Of a stretch of DNA of 64,000 nucleotides, positions 7,782 through 19,863 are shown piece by piece. Numbering within the stretch: position 1 is the stretch's first letter; every line of letters begins with the position of its first letter. The stretch comes from Pseudomonas sp. MH9.2. GTDB taxonomy: Bacteria > Pseudomonadota > Gammaproteobacteria > Pseudomonadales > Pseudomonadaceae. The stretch lies in assembly GCF_034353875.1 (NCBI RefSeq), contig NZ_CP133784.1:5112501-5176500 (forward strand), written 5' to 3'. The notes beneath the pieces are model-generated. The model was given only the letters and a program-made list of their open reading frames with translations, did no database searches and was not told where the DNA came from. The translations under genes were made by a program, and so were the position numbers.

Positions 7782-8355
7782 GTTTTATCTCCACAACTCA
7801 TGGACAGCGATCGTAGGTCGCGCTCGGCGAGTGGCTTCAAGTTAATGTTGAAAGCAAACAGATGTCTGTAGTCTATTTCCGAATATTGTTTTTTGATCGC
7901 GTTCTGCGACACCGCCTCCCGCTTTTGCGAATGCGTTGCAAAGTACCGGGTGAGTTGTTTTTGGCCTGTGACATACCTTGATACGCGATCAAGGAAGGCC
8001 GAGACCCTTATGGTGTTGTCTGAACGTGGTCCTGCGATAGCAAACAAGAGCCTGACTCCATTCATGCAATGAGAATGGCGTCACAATAATGGCTATTAGA
8101 TATTACTCATATCAGGTTGGGCCTGATTGCCACTCAGGGTTTCCCCTAGAGAATGAGTTGGGAGTCAGTTTCCATCGCTGGATAAGCAGCGTCGTGACCG
8201 AAAGTTCGATCGTTGGAAATGCAAATTGAGTAAACCATGATATCAATATGACATCAATTGCTTTGCGCCTCATTTTGTTGCAATTAAGGTCCTGCTCACT
8301 TCGGCCGATAACGGGTTGAGCGCTCTCAATACGAACTATCCCCCAGGAGTCATTA
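7782..8355. other. Divergent intergenic region between the Hpt-like gene and cheV
   Basis: A 574-bp gap without a supported gene. It carries the sigma-28-type promoter for cheV at 8285-8311 and must also hold the promoter of the leftward gene. A 96-codon open frame on the minus strand (7775-8065) overlaps the neighbouring start, shows no family features, and was not called. Confidence 0.4.
8285..8311 (+). promoter_or_regulatory. Candidate FliA (sigma-28) promoter of cheV
   Basis: TAAGGTCC and GCCGATAA are separated by exactly 11 bases. The -10 element is a full match to the sigma-28 consensus GCCGATAA, and the -35 element matches TAAAGTTT at five of eight positions. It sits 45 bp before the cheV ATG in the right direction, as expected for a late flagellar or chemotaxis gene. 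Confidence 0.65.
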
Positions 8356-9285
8356 ATGGCTGGCATTCTCGACACGGTAGATCAACGCACGCAGCTGGTG
8401 GGTGAGAATCGCCTGGAAATTCTGATGTTTCGTCTGGCCGGGCGACAACTGTTCGCGATCAACGTTTTCAAAGTTCAGGAGGTTTTGCAACTGCCCAAAC
8501 TGACCTTGATGCCGCAGCGTCATCCCTTTGTCTGTGGTGTGGTCAACCTGCGTGGTCAGACGCTCCCGGTCATCGATCTTTCCCAGGCAATTGGTATGCG
8601 TCCGCTGATACCAGGGCCCACCAGTACAATCATCGTCACTGAGTACAATCGGTCGGTGCAGGCGTTTTTGGTCGGGGGGGTGGATCGCATCGTCAACATG
8701 AACTGGGAGGCGATCCTGCCACCGCCTGCCAGTGCTGGCCGCCAGCATTACCTGACCGCCATCAGCAAGGTCGATGATCAGTTGGTGGAGATTATCGACG
8801 TCGAAAAAGTCCTTGCTGAAATCGTGCCTTACAACGCCAAAGTGTCTCGTGACAAATTGCAGGATCCCGTCCTGGAGCTTGCCCGTGGTCGCGAAGTGCT
8901 GTTGGTGGATGATTCGAATGTGGCATTGGCGCAACTGCGTGACACCTTGTCCCAGCTTGGGGTGAAGATGCACATCGCTCGTGATGGTCTGAAGGCGTTG
9001 AATATGCTCAAGGCATGGGCTGATACCGGCGAAGTCATGACTGACAAACTGTTGATGGTATTCACCGACGCCGAGATGCCGGAGATGGATGGTTATCGCC
9101 TGACCACCGAGATCCGCAACGATCCGCGCTTGCGCGGTCTGTATGTGGTGCTGCACACCTCGTTGTCGGGCAGCTTCAACGAATCAATGGTGAAGAAGGT
9201 CGGTTGCGACAATTTCCTCTCCAAGTTCCAGCCGGACAAATTGGTCGACGTGGTGCGTGAGCGTCTGATGCTGGATCAGGCCTGA
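8356..9285 (+). CDS. cheV: Chemotaxis coupling protein CheV
   Basis: A 309-residue fusion of a CheW coupling domain and a receiver. Residues about 15-165 are CheW-like (LEILMFRLAGRQLFAINVFK, CGVVNLRGQTLPVIDL). Residues about 178-305 are a receiver with VLLVDDSN, phospho-acceptor Asp238 in FTDAEMPEMDGY, and a late Lys in FLSKF. CheV links chemoreceptors to CheA in the cytoplasm and its phosphorylation is thought to adjust adaptation. No other che gene is adjacent, so this is one of the scattered CheV paralogues of Pseudomonas. A sigma-28-type promoter precedes it, and the ATG is at 8356. Confidence 0.92.
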   Translation: MAGILDTVDQRTQLVGENRLEILMFRLAGRQLFAINVFKVQEVLQLPKLTLMPQRHPFVCGVVNLRGQTLPVIDLSQAIGMRPLIPGPTSTIIVTEYNRSVQAFLVGGVDRIVNMNWEAILPPPASAGRQHYLTAISKVDDQLVEIIDVEKVLAEIVPYNAKVSRDKLQDPVLELARGREVLLVDDSNVALAQLRDTLSQLGVKMHIARDGLKALNMLKAWADTGEVMTDKLLMVFTDAEMPEMDGYRLTTEIRNDPRLRGLYVVLHTSLSGSFNESMVKKVGCDNFLSKFQPDKLVDVVRERLMLDQA

Positions 9286-9372
9286 CGGATTTTTGGTTTC
9301 GAGGTGGGTTTGGGGTGTCGTACGGGGTGTTAACTCGTATAGATTAACGCTTTGCCCATTACGGAGCTGACC

Positions 9373-10182
9373 ATGTTGCGTCTCAGCGCGCTTTATCGAT
9401 TTCCACTCAAATCTGGCATGGCCGAACCTCTGCAACAAGCCCGGTTCGATGGGCTGGGCCTGGCTGGGGATCGACGCTGGATGTTGGTGGAAGAGGCTTC
9501 TGGGCGCTTCTTTACTCAGCGAGCCATGCCGCACATGTCACAGTTGTCGGTGTTGTGGAATGCCGACGGTGGGGTGACCCTCAATGCTCCTGGCTTCCAG
9601 GCCCTTGATGTACCCCTGCCTGAAGACACTGAAGCGTCGCTGCGTGGCGTGACCGTGTGGCGCGACACCCTGCGTGTGCCCGATGCGGGGGATGAGGCGG
9701 CCCGCTGGCTCAGCGAGTTCATGGGCAAGCCTACGCGCATGGTTCACGTGCCCGACAACCGGGCTCGCTGGTTGCCCAGCGGTTACGGCACGGTTGAAGA
9801 CAGGGTGGGTTTTGCCGACGGCTTCCCCTTGCTGCTGATCGGTCAGGCTTCGCTGGATGATTTGTCGACAAAGGTCGGCTGGCCACTGGAGATGCTCCGG
9901 TTCAGGCCCAATCTGGTGGTCGAGGGCAGTGAAGCGTTCGCCGAGGATGGCTGGAAGCGCATCCGTATCGGCGACATCGAGTTTCGTCTGCTAAAGGGCT
10001 GCTCGCGTTGCATACTCACGACCATCGACCCCAAGACCGGTGAGCGCACCCAGGATCGCGAACCATTGACCACCCTCAAGACCTATCGCGAGCGCGAAGG
10101 GGAGGTGTGGTTTGGACAGAACATGGTCAGCGACGGTCTTGGCACTCTCGACGTCGGGATGCCGGTGACAGTGTTGGAGTAG
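9373..10182 (+). CDS. MOSC domain protein, YcbX type
   Basis: A 269-residue protein with an N-terminal beta-barrel (MLRLSALYRFPLKSG, then LGLAGDRRWMLVEE) and a C-terminal MOSC domain ending with the conserved Cys in LLKGCSRCILTTIDP, which in this family binds the molybdenum cofactor. Relatives such as E. coli YcbX detoxify N-hydroxylated bases and similar compounds with the help of a reductase. A TTG 21 bases upstream extends the frame, but GGAG at 9363-9366 favours the ATG at 9373. It is convergent with slt; a perfect inverted repeat lies between them. Confidence 0.88.
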   Translation: MLRLSALYRFPLKSGMAEPLQQARFDGLGLAGDRRWMLVEEASGRFFTQRAMPHMSQLSVLWNADGGVTLNAPGFQALDVPLPEDTEASLRGVTVWRDTLRVPDAGDEAARWLSEFMGKPTRMVHVPDNRARWLPSGYGTVEDRVGFADGFPLLLIGQASLDDLSTKVGWPLEMLRFRPNLVVEGSEAFAEDGWKRIRIGDIEFRLLKGCSRCILTTIDPKTGERTQDREPLTTLKTYREREGEVWFGQNMVSDGLGTLDVGMPVTVLE

Positions 10183-10246
10183 GGCGAAAGCGGGTGCGCA
10201 TATCTACTGTGTGCCCATCATTCACACGCGCGCGAAGAGAAGATAA

Positions 10247-10277
10247 GGTGTCAGGCAGCGAAGAGCCGCCTGACACC
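10247..10277. terminator. Hairpin between convergent MOSC and slt genes
   Basis: GGTGTCAGGC and GCCTGACACC form a perfect 10-bp stem with an 11-base loop. No T-run follows on either strand, so it may act as an RNA 3' end stabiliser or a Rho-assisted end rather than a classic intrinsic terminator. Confidence 0.5.
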
Positions 10278-10285
10278 ATCAGTGC

Positions 10286-12214
10286 TCACTGATCGTCGAA
10301 AAACCGCTCATGCCAATCCACTAGAGGCTGCGGGGAGTTGAGTTTTTCGCCGTAGATCACCGAATAAGACAGTACGTTCTGCACATACTGGCGGGTCTCA
10401 TCGAAGGGGATGCTTTCAACCCACACATCGAATGCCAGGTGGTTCGCGCCCTTGAGCCATTGGCGAACGCGGGCGGGGCCTGCGTTATAGGCGGCCGATG
10501 CGAGTACGCGGTTGCCGTTGAACTGGCTGTGTACCTGGCTCAGATAGGCAGCGCCCAGCTGGATGTTTTTATCCGGATCGAGCACTTGCTGGGGCGATGC
10601 CAGCGGGATGCTGAACTTGCGAGCGGTCTCCTTGGCAGTGGTTGGCATAAGTTGCATCAGGCCACTGGCGCCGACGCCGGAACGTGCGTCGTCCATGAAG
10701 GCGCTTTCCTGACGCGTAATGGCAAACACCCAGCTGGAGTGCAGGCCGCGGACATTGGCTTCACGTACCAACGTGTCGCGGTGGGCCATCGGGAAGCGAA
10801 TATCCAGATCGTCCCAGTATTGCGCCTGACTGATGGTGCGGATGGCCGGAAAGTACCAGTGCATGTCGTAGGCCAGTTTGGCCTGAGCGACCATTTCATC
10901 GCGGCTGAACAGGCGGCTGACGTGGTACCACTCGCGCCGACCGTCGACCACCTGACCACGATCGTGAAACTCCAGTGCCCGACGTACGCCAGGCGTGGTG
11001 CGGACCTTGTTGATGAGCTGCTGACTGAGCATCAGCGGCTTGTTGTTCAGCTGATAAGCGGTCTGCGTACGATCGGCGGCAAGGAAGCCATAGAAGTCGC
11101 GCTCCTTGGCGACTGCTTTGTAGAGCGTTGGCACCAGCGGGCTAGTCGGTTGTGACAGCTCCAGAGAGCGCGCTTGCCAGTAACGCCAGCGATTGGTGAT
11201 CGCCAGGTCCTGCGGCAGTTTGCGGGTCAACTGGTACGCATCGTCCCAACGGCCCAGGCGCAGCAGCAGGCGCAAACGCCATTCGGTGACCGTGTTGTCG
11301 CGCAAGTCCGGGTCATATTTGGTCATGACCTCGAGCGCCCGGCCATCGAAGCGGCGGGCCAGCGTCAGACCGATCTCCTTGGCGATTTCCACTTGCTCAT
11401 CGCGTGAGAAATGCATCTTCGCCGAGTAGCTGTCGAGCATGTCCATGGCTTTCTGCGGGTCCAGCTTGGCCAGACGTCGCAGGCCAAGACCGACCACATC
11501 GGACATGGCTTCATCGACCGGCATGAAGCGGGAAGGGTCGTTGAGCAGTTCGGGTTTCTGTGCGACCGCGATTAGCAGCTTGCCTTGCGGGGCCAGTGTA
11601 ACGAGGCTGTCGACCAGGGAATTGGCCAGGTTGTAATTGCGTGCTTGTGCGGCCAGTTTGGCACGCTGCCAGCGTTTCTCTTCGGGTAACTGGCCCTCAG
11701 CTGCCCAGCGCGAGAATAACGCATCGCACGCGGCAGGCTGAGTCTTGCCGGTCATCCACAGCTTCTCGGCGTTGGCATAGCCTTCTGCGCGCAGGTTATG
11801 GCTCAGTTGGTATTGGCCGTAGAGGCAGTCGAGTTCGGTGAAATTGAGCTTGGGGTCGTAATACTGGGCGAATGTCTGCCAATCTCCACGTTCTGCCAGC
11901 CAGCGCAACCAGCGCAGCTTCATCCAGTTGGCCTGAGGCAGGTCGCCGTGAGCCGAGAGAAATCGTTCAATTTCCGGGTTGGTCGCGGTCTTGAGTCGTG
12001 CGGTCAGCTCGTCATAGGCCAGATAAGGTTCCAGCGGATAATCGGAGAGCGCCTGGCTGTAACGCACGTAGGGGCCGGAATCACCTTTGGCCAGTGCGCG
12101 CTTTGCCTCGTCGTAATACTGACGCTGAAGGGTGAGATCTGCTGCTTGGGCCGACTGCGCAGCGGTCGCAGAGAGAAGCAGGCAGGATAAAAAACTGAAC
12201 AAACGACTGCGCAT
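10286..12214 (-). CDS. slt: Soluble lytic murein transglycosylase Slt70
   Basis: A 642-residue periplasmic enzyme that cleaves peptidoglycan between MurNAc and GlcNAc with formation of the 1,6-anhydro end. A signal peptide (MRSRLFSFLSCLLLSATAAQS, cleavage near AQA) precedes a long alpha-superhelical U/L region. The C-terminal lysozyme-like domain carries catalytic Glu503 in TRQESAFM, followed by SGVGASGLMQLMP and AAYNAGPARV. Length matches E. coli Slt70 (about 645). Start is an ATG at 12214. It is divergent from uup. Its products can be trimmed by NagZ, encoded later in the window. Confidence 0.95.
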   Translation of the reverse strand: MRSRLFSFLSCLLLSATAAQSAQAADLTLQRQYYDEAKRALAKGDSGPYVRYSQALSDYPLEPYLAYDELTARLKTATNPEIERFLSAHGDLPQANWMKLRWLRWLAERGDWQTFAQYYDPKLNFTELDCLYGQYQLSHNLRAEGYANAEKLWMTGKTQPAACDALFSRWAAEGQLPEEKRWQRAKLAAQARNYNLANSLVDSLVTLAPQGKLLIAVAQKPELLNDPSRFMPVDEAMSDVVGLGLRRLAKLDPQKAMDMLDSYSAKMHFSRDEQVEIAKEIGLTLARRFDGRALEVMTKYDPDLRDNTVTEWRLRLLLRLGRWDDAYQLTRKLPQDLAITNRWRYWQARSLELSQPTSPLVPTLYKAVAKERDFYGFLAADRTQTAYQLNNKPLMLSQQLINKVRTTPGVRRALEFHDRGQVVDGRREWYHVSRLFSRDEMVAQAKLAYDMHWYFPAIRTISQAQYWDDLDIRFPMAHRDTLVREANVRGLHSSWVFAITRQESAFMDDARSGVGASGLMQLMPTTAKETARKFSIPLASPQQVLDPDKNIQLGAAYLSQVHSQFNGNRVLASAAYNAGPARVRQWLKGANHLAFDVWVESIPFDETRQYVQNVLSYSVIYGEKLNSPQPLVDWHERFFDDQ

Positions 12215-12442
12215 GAGACTTCCGTGCAGATGAACCGTGAAAGGTACTACTAGCTTAGCCCTTTGCCAGCTCTAGGTGAAAGCATTGCCGACTACGCGAC
12301 GTGTGACAGAAATATTCATCCGCGTCTATTCCAGGGCGAAAATCAGGGATTTGCGTTCAGTCGCGGCGGGTTGTTCGTCATTGAGTGCCGACATAGCCTG
12401 GGTATCTCAGGTAGAATGCGCGCCCAGTTTTTGGAGAAACTC

Positions 12443-14353
12443 ATGACCCTGCTCAAATTCAGCGATGTGTCCCTTGCTTTCGGCGCTATGCCGTTGTTGG
12501 ACAAGGTGTCCTGGCAGATCGCCCGTGGTGAGCGGGTGTGCATCATCGGCCGCAATGGCACTGGCAAGTCCAGTATGTTGAAGCTCGTCAAGGGCGTGCA
12601 AAAGCCTGACGATGGTTCTGTGTGGCGTGCCCCGGGCCTGAAAATCGGCGAGTTGCCGCAGGAATTGCCGGTGGCCGACGATCGGACAGTATTCGACGTG
12701 GTTGCTGAAGGCCTGGATGGTGTCGGCGCATTGCTTGCCGAATACCACCACCTTAGCCAGAACATCGTCACCGCCGAGGATCTGGACAAGCTGATGCATG
12801 TCCAGCACGACCTTGAGTCTCGCGACGGCTGGCGTCTGCAGCAATTGGTCGACAGCACCTTGAGCCGCCTGCAATTGCCGGCCGACAAAACCCTGGCTGA
12901 GCTGTCCGGTGGCTGGCGTCGTCGGGTCTTGCTGGCACAGGCTTTGGTCTCCGAGCCCGATCTGCTGCTGCTCGACGAACCGACCAACCACCTGGATATC
13001 GGCGCGATCGCTTGGCTCGAAGAGGCCTTGATGGGCTTCCAGGGCGCGGTTCTGTTCATTACCCACGACCGGTCCTTTCTGCAGAACCTGGCCACTCGCA
13101 TTCTTGAGCTGGATCGTGGCGGTCTGATCGACTGGGATGGCGACTACGCCAGCTTCCTGGTCCATAAGGAAGCCCAGTTGTCGGCTGAAGAAACCGCCAA
13201 CGCGTTGTTCGACAAGCGCCTGGCGCAAGAAGAAGTCTGGATTCGTCAAGGCATCAAGGCTCGTCGTACCCGTAACGAAGGTCGCGTACGCGCCTTGAAA
13301 GAGTTGCGTGTGGAACGTGGCGAGCGTCGTGAGCGCACGGGCAAGGCCAACATTCAGCTGGATACATCCGATAAGTCCGGCAAGCAAGTGATGGTTCTGG
13401 ACAACGTCAGCTTCGCTCACCCGGGCGGTCCGTTCCTGATCAAGGATTTCTCCATGGTCCTGCAGCGCGAGGACCGTATCGGTCTGTTGGGCGCCAACGG
13501 TACCGGCAAGACCACCTTGCTGAAGCTGATGCTCGATAACCTGCAACCCTCCAGCGGCACCGTGGAAGTGGGGACGCGTCTGGAAGTGGCCTATTTCGAC
13601 CAGTTGCGTCACCAGCTCGATCTGGAAAAAACCGTTATCGACAACGTGGCCGAAGGTCGGGATTTCATCGATATCGACGGTCAAAGCCGGCATGTACTGA
13701 GCTATCTGGGCGACTTCCTGTTCAGCCCGCAACGTGCCCGTACGCCAGTGAAGGCGTTGTCCGGTGGCGAGCGTGCGCGTCTGTTGCTGGCCAAACTGTT
13801 CAGCAAACCAGCCAACCTGCTGGTACTCGACGAACCTACCAACGACCTCGATGTGGAAACCCTCGAGTTGCTTGAAGAAGTACTGTTGACCTTCAAGGGC
13901 ACCGTGTTGATGGTCAGTCACGACCGGGCATTCCTCGATAACGTCGTGACCAGCACCTTGGTGTTCGAAGGTGAAGGCAAGGTTCGTGAGTACGTCGGTG
14001 GTTATCAGGACTGGCTGCGTCAGGGCGGCTCGCCGCGCCTGCTAGGTGTGACCGAGAATAAATCCGGTAAAGCCGAGCTGGCGACTGCGGTTGTTGCTGC
14101 AACGCCGGTGGCGGCTCAGGAAATGCCGGTGGCCAAGAAGAAGCTCAGCTATAAGCTGCAACGCGAGCTGGAAGGGCTGCCTGCGCAAATCGACGATGTC
14201 GAGGCGCAGATGGCTGCTCTGACGGCTGAAATGGCTCATGCCGGTTTCTATCAGCGTCCAGCCGAGCAGACTGCGGCAGTGCTGGCGCAAATGGAAAACC
14301 AGCAAGCGCAACTCGATGCATTGCTGGAGCGCTGGGCCGAGCTGGACGCGTAA
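12443..14353 (+). CDS. uup: ABC-F family ATPase Uup
   Basis: A 636-residue soluble ABC-F protein with two ATPase cassettes and no membrane part. Cassette 1 has Walker A GRNGTGKSS, signature LSGGWRRR and Walker B LLLLDEPTNHLD. Cassette 2 has GANGTGKTT, LSGGERARL and LLVLDEPTNDLD. An arginine-rich linker lies between them and a charged coiled-coil tail of about 75 residues ends the protein, as in Uup. The family acts on ribosomes or branched DNA; in E. coli, uup loss raises transposon precise excision. The frame extends 60 codons upstream, but GGAGA at 12433 and the family N-terminus MTLLKFSDVSLAFG fix the ATG at 12443. Confidence 0.93.
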   Translation: MTLLKFSDVSLAFGAMPLLDKVSWQIARGERVCIIGRNGTGKSSMLKLVKGVQKPDDGSVWRAPGLKIGELPQELPVADDRTVFDVVAEGLDGVGALLAEYHHLSQNIVTAEDLDKLMHVQHDLESRDGWRLQQLVDSTLSRLQLPADKTLAELSGGWRRRVLLAQALVSEPDLLLLDEPTNHLDIGAIAWLEEALMGFQGAVLFITHDRSFLQNLATRILELDRGGLIDWDGDYASFLVHKEAQLSAEETANALFDKRLAQEEVWIRQGIKARRTRNEGRVRALKELRVERGERRERTGKANIQLDTSDKSGKQVMVLDNVSFAHPGGPFLIKDFSMVLQREDRIGLLGANGTGKTTLLKLMLDNLQPSSGTVEVGTRLEVAYFDQLRHQLDLEKTVIDNVAEGRDFIDIDGQSRHVLSYLGDFLFSPQRARTPVKALSGGERARLLLAKLFSKPANLLVLDEPTNDLDVETLELLEEVLLTFKGTVLMVSHDRAFLDNVVTSTLVFEGEGKVREYVGGYQDWLRQGGSPRLLGVTENKSGKAELATAVVAATPVAAQEMPVAKKKLSYKLQRELEGLPAQIDDVEAQMAALTAEMAHAGFYQRPAEQTAAVLAQMENQQAQLDALLERWAELDA

Positions 14354-14377
14354 TGCGTTTTGCTTTGCTGAGCTGAA

Positions 14378-14411
14378 TAAAAAAGCCCGGGCCATTTGGC
14401 CCGGGCTTTTT
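14378..14411. terminator. Bidirectional intrinsic terminator after uup and the usp gene
   Basis: GCCCGGGCC and GGCCCGGGC form a perfect 9-bp stem with loop ATTT. It is flanked by an A-run on the left and TTTT on the right, so it works for both convergent genes. Confidence 0.9.
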
Positions 14412-14450
14412 ACTGACGGCTGGTCGACCGGCCTTCAATTTACATCCCGG

Positions 14451-14891
14451 TTACTCAGGGCGCTTCAGGCGCACGGCAAGAACGTCGCACGGCGCACCGT
14501 GGAGGACGTCGTTGGCGGTCGAGCCGAGCAGCAACGCCAAGCCATGCCGGCCATGGCTGCCGACAACGATCAGGTCGCAGCCCTGTGCCTTGGCCAACTG
14601 ATGGATCTCTTGTCGTGGCTGGCCATAGGTGAGATGGCTGTCGCCGATCCGGACTTCCGGGTACTTCAGCTTCAAGGCTTCGAGTTTCTCTTTGGCCTGG
14701 TCGAACTGCTGCTGTTGCAGTTGGGAAAGGTCCATCGGTACATCGCCACCAAAGGCCATGGCCATGGGTTCAACGATATGCACCAGGGACAACTTGGCGC
14801 CATTGCTGACGGCGAGTTCGCGAGCGCGGCGGATAACAGGATCGCACTCTTCAGTGAGGTCTATAGCGACCAAAATGTGTTCGTATGGCAT
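14451..14891 (-). CDS. Universal stress protein, UspA family
   Basis: A 146-residue cytoplasmic Usp protein. It starts MPYEHILVAIDLTEE and carries the ATP-binding motif G-2x-G-9x-G(S/T) as GSHGRHGLALLLGST near the end, so it probably binds ATP. The frame runs far upstream, but GAGGA about ten bases before the ATG at 14891 and the family N-terminus settle the start. Such proteins help survival in stasis or low oxygen in Pseudomonas. It is divergent from the small membrane-anchored protein at 14993 and convergent with uup, sharing the terminator at 14378-14411. Confidence 0.9.
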   Translation of the reverse strand: MPYEHILVAIDLTEECDPVIRRARELAVSNGAKLSLVHIVEPMAMAFGGDVPMDLSQLQQQQFDQAKEKLEALKLKYPEVRIGDSHLTYGQPRQEIHQLAKAQGCDLIVVGSHGRHGLALLLGSTANDVLHGAPCDVLAVRLKRPE

Positions 14892-14992
14892 GAGGAGTTC
14901 CTCTTTAAGATTGCGATAGCTGTAAGTATGGCTCTTTTCACCCTGGGCTGGGTGCACGGTTAAATTGATAATTACTTCTGGGAATAAGAAAT

Positions 14993-15430
14993 ATGACGGT
15001 CTGGATAGTGTTGTCAATCCTTGCGCTGGTCCTGAGCCCTTTGGCGTGGCTGCGACCTTCGCGCCACCAGAGCGGCAAGATGGCCCTGCGCATGGAGGCG
15101 CGGCGTATTGGACTTGGCATGCAGCTGGCCCCTCAGGAATGGCCGCACTGGCTGCCAGAAGAGCCGCCAAGCCCCTGCGCGCAATACCACCGACCGCGCC
15201 GTAGCGAGCGGGCTGCGTGCTGGGTCTATTGGCAAGCCACGCCGGGCGTCTGGCTCAACCAATGGCGTGAGCCTTGCGAGGATGCGCAACTGATGGCCCA
15301 GTTCAGTACGCTTCCAGCCAACGTGTTCAAGGTCGAGGCGGGTCCGCAGATGATCGCCTTGTACTGGGGCGAGCGCGGCGAACCCGAAATACTGCAACGC
15401 ATTTCCGCCGTGCTTAAGGCGCTGGCTTGA
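14993..15430 (+). CDS. Hypothetical membrane-anchored protein
   Basis: A 145-residue protein without a family I can name. Residues 3-20 are a single hydrophobic helix (VWIVLSILALVLSPLAWL). The rest is soluble, rich in Trp, Arg and Pro, with no catalytic motif I recognise. The topology could be N-in with the soluble part outside, or the reverse. A GGGAATAAG stretch precedes the ATG. It is divergent from the universal stress gene and sits in the position of the short hypothetical gene that precedes fadB in other Pseudomonas, so it is probably real and conserved. Confidence 0.7.
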   Translation: MTVWIVLSILALVLSPLAWLRPSRHQSGKMALRMEARRIGLGMQLAPQEWPHWLPEEPPSPCAQYHRPRRSERAACWVYWQATPGVWLNQWREPCEDAQLMAQFSTLPANVFKVEAGPQMIALYWGERGEPEILQRISAVLKALA

Positions 15431-15477
15431 TGATTCTGGCGGTATTGGTAATCAGCCACACCTCAAAATTCAGGCAG

Positions 15478-15505
15478 TAAAAAGCCCGACAACAACATCG
15501 GGCTG
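15478..15505 (-). terminator. Leftward intrinsic terminator without an assigned gene
   Basis: AGCCCGA and TCGGGCT pair around an 8-base loop. On the minus strand the stem is followed by a run of U (AAAAA at 15479-15483 on the plus strand). On the plus strand it is followed by GGGG, so it cannot serve the gene ending at 15430. Confidence 0.65.
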
Positions 15506-15885
15506 GGGTGGCCAGGCAGGCCGATAATCTGTCGCTATCCCTGTGGCGAGTCTGGGAAGGTACTGTGCTGCGCGATGTTTCGGCCGGACATGTTTGGCCT
15601 GAAACGTTCAGTGCGCTGAATGTAGTCGCTCCCGAAGCGTTTGTCGTTGTCGCTTTCATCATTTTATTCGCAAAAGATGCCCGTCACCTCAAGCGCGCAG
15701 GGTTTGCCTGACACTTTGCGTCAGTCTGTTCGTCATAACGGGCATGAATACTTCCCCATCAAGCGTGCATCAAACCTGTGATGGGTGCTGATGAATGATC
15801 ATGTGCTCCCATAATTCGCCGCTTTTATTGGTGTTTTGTTGATTTGACAATTGCCAGGATTTCCGTGAAGGTGTGTTACCCAAAT

Positions 15886-15912
15886 CAAACGGGCGTATGA
15901 ATTGAGCGTTTG
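15886..15912. promoter_or_regulatory. Spaced inverted repeat in the fadBA leader
   Basis: CAAACG and CGTTTG are separated by 15 bases. The halves resemble those of the PsrA operator (G/CAAAC-N2-4-GTTTG/C), and PsrA represses fadBA in P. aeruginosa, but the spacing is far from canonical. I list it as a weak candidate only. Confidence 0.25.
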
Positions 15913-16062
15913 CATTGTCAGAAGGCTCTTACAGAATCCCGACTAACACGTCGGCGGGTGTGTCTGGCGGTTTGGCGTTAGCATTGACGGAAACGTCGTA
16001 GTCACGCCGGCCACCAGTGTCCGACGTGTATTGTTCAGCTTCCATATCGTGGAGATCAGTTG

Positions 16063-18210
<2,148 letters not shown>

Positions 18211-18225
18211 GCGCCCAACGATTGA

Positions 18226-19410
<1,185 letters not shown>

Positions 19411-19428
19411 ACGGTTCGAGTGATGGAC

Positions 19429-19459
19429 GCCGGGGCCTTGTGCCCCGGCTTTTGTTTTT
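19429..19459 (+). terminator. Intrinsic terminator of fadBA
   Basis: GCCGGGGC and GCCCCGGC form a perfect 8-bp stem with a 5-base loop, followed by TTTTGTTTTT. It starts 19 bp after the fadA stop. Confidence 0.92.
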
Positions 19460-19513
19460 CTGAAAAATTGTTTTTGAAATCTTTTATTTCGGATTTTTTA
19501 CGAGGGCAGCAGC

Positions 19514-19750
19514 ATGCAGTTACAGCCAGGACTCTATCGCCATTACAAGGGCCCTGAGTACCGTGTATTCAGCGTTGCCCGACACTCTGAAACCGAAGAG
19601 GAAGTGGTGTTCTACCAAGCACTCTATGGCGATTACGGCCTGTGGGTGCGGCCTTTGAGCATGTTCCTTGAATCCGTCGAAGTTGACGGTGAACAGGTGC
19701 CTCGCTTTGCTTTGGTTCAGGTTGAACCCAGTCTGTTTTCAAGGCCTTGA
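19514..19750 (+). CDS. DUF1653 family small protein
   Basis: A 78-residue protein matching the DUF1653 pattern: LQPGLYRHYKGPEYRV at the start, then TEEEVVFYQALYGDYGLWVRP, the usual WxRP box. No signal peptide or membrane helix is seen. Function is unknown; the fold is a small beta barrel in relatives. It stands alone between the fadBA terminator and the topA promoter. GAGGGCAGC before the ATG at 19514 can act as a ribosome-binding site. Confidence 0.85.
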   Translation: MQLQPGLYRHYKGPEYRVFSVARHSETEEEVVFYQALYGDYGLWVRPLSMFLESVEVDGEQVPRFALVQVEPSLFSRP

Positions 19751-19775
19751 GCTGAGATCGCGCAGTAACCTGTGC

Positions 19776-19804
19776 TTGACCTCACCTGATTGCCACTATA
19801 TATA
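19776..19804 (+). promoter_or_regulatory. topA: Sigma-70 promoter of topA
   Basis: TTGACC and TATATA are separated by 17 bp. The start point would fall near 19811, about 50 bp before the topA ATG. Confidence 0.7.
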
Positions 19805-19863
19805 GCGGGCCTCGACAGGCACCAACCGCCTTTCATTTCTAGAATTCAGGAATTTTCTGATCC

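Larger units (their letters stand above)
15431..16062. other. Long fadB leader region with signs of a leftward transcript
   Basis: This 632-bp stretch lacks a supported gene. It holds a leftward intrinsic terminator at 15478-15505 and a spaced inverted repeat CAAACG/CGTTTG at 15886-15912. The right-hand 200 bp should contain the fadBA promoter; TTGACA at 15844 is one possible -35 but no good -10 is in register. The leftward terminator has no leftward gene in front of it, which suggests a small RNA or antisense leader starting somewhere in 15550-15900. Confidence 0.45.

Noticed and set aside
7775..8065. 96-codon minus-strand frame upstream of the Hpt-like gene
   Set aside because: It overlaps the start of the neighbouring gene, lacks a good ribosome-binding site and shows no family features.
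12407..13921. 504-codon open frame opposite uup
   Set aside because: Antisense shadow of a clear ABC-F gene, with low-complexity composition and no motifs.
14960..14985. Possible ANR/FNR site between the usp gene and its divergent neighbour
   Set aside because: Only one TTGAT half-site is present; the ATCAA partner at the right spacing is missing.
15508..15711. 67-codon plus-strand frame in the fadB leader
   Set aside because: It begins inside the terminator region, with no ribosome-binding site and no resemblance to known proteins.
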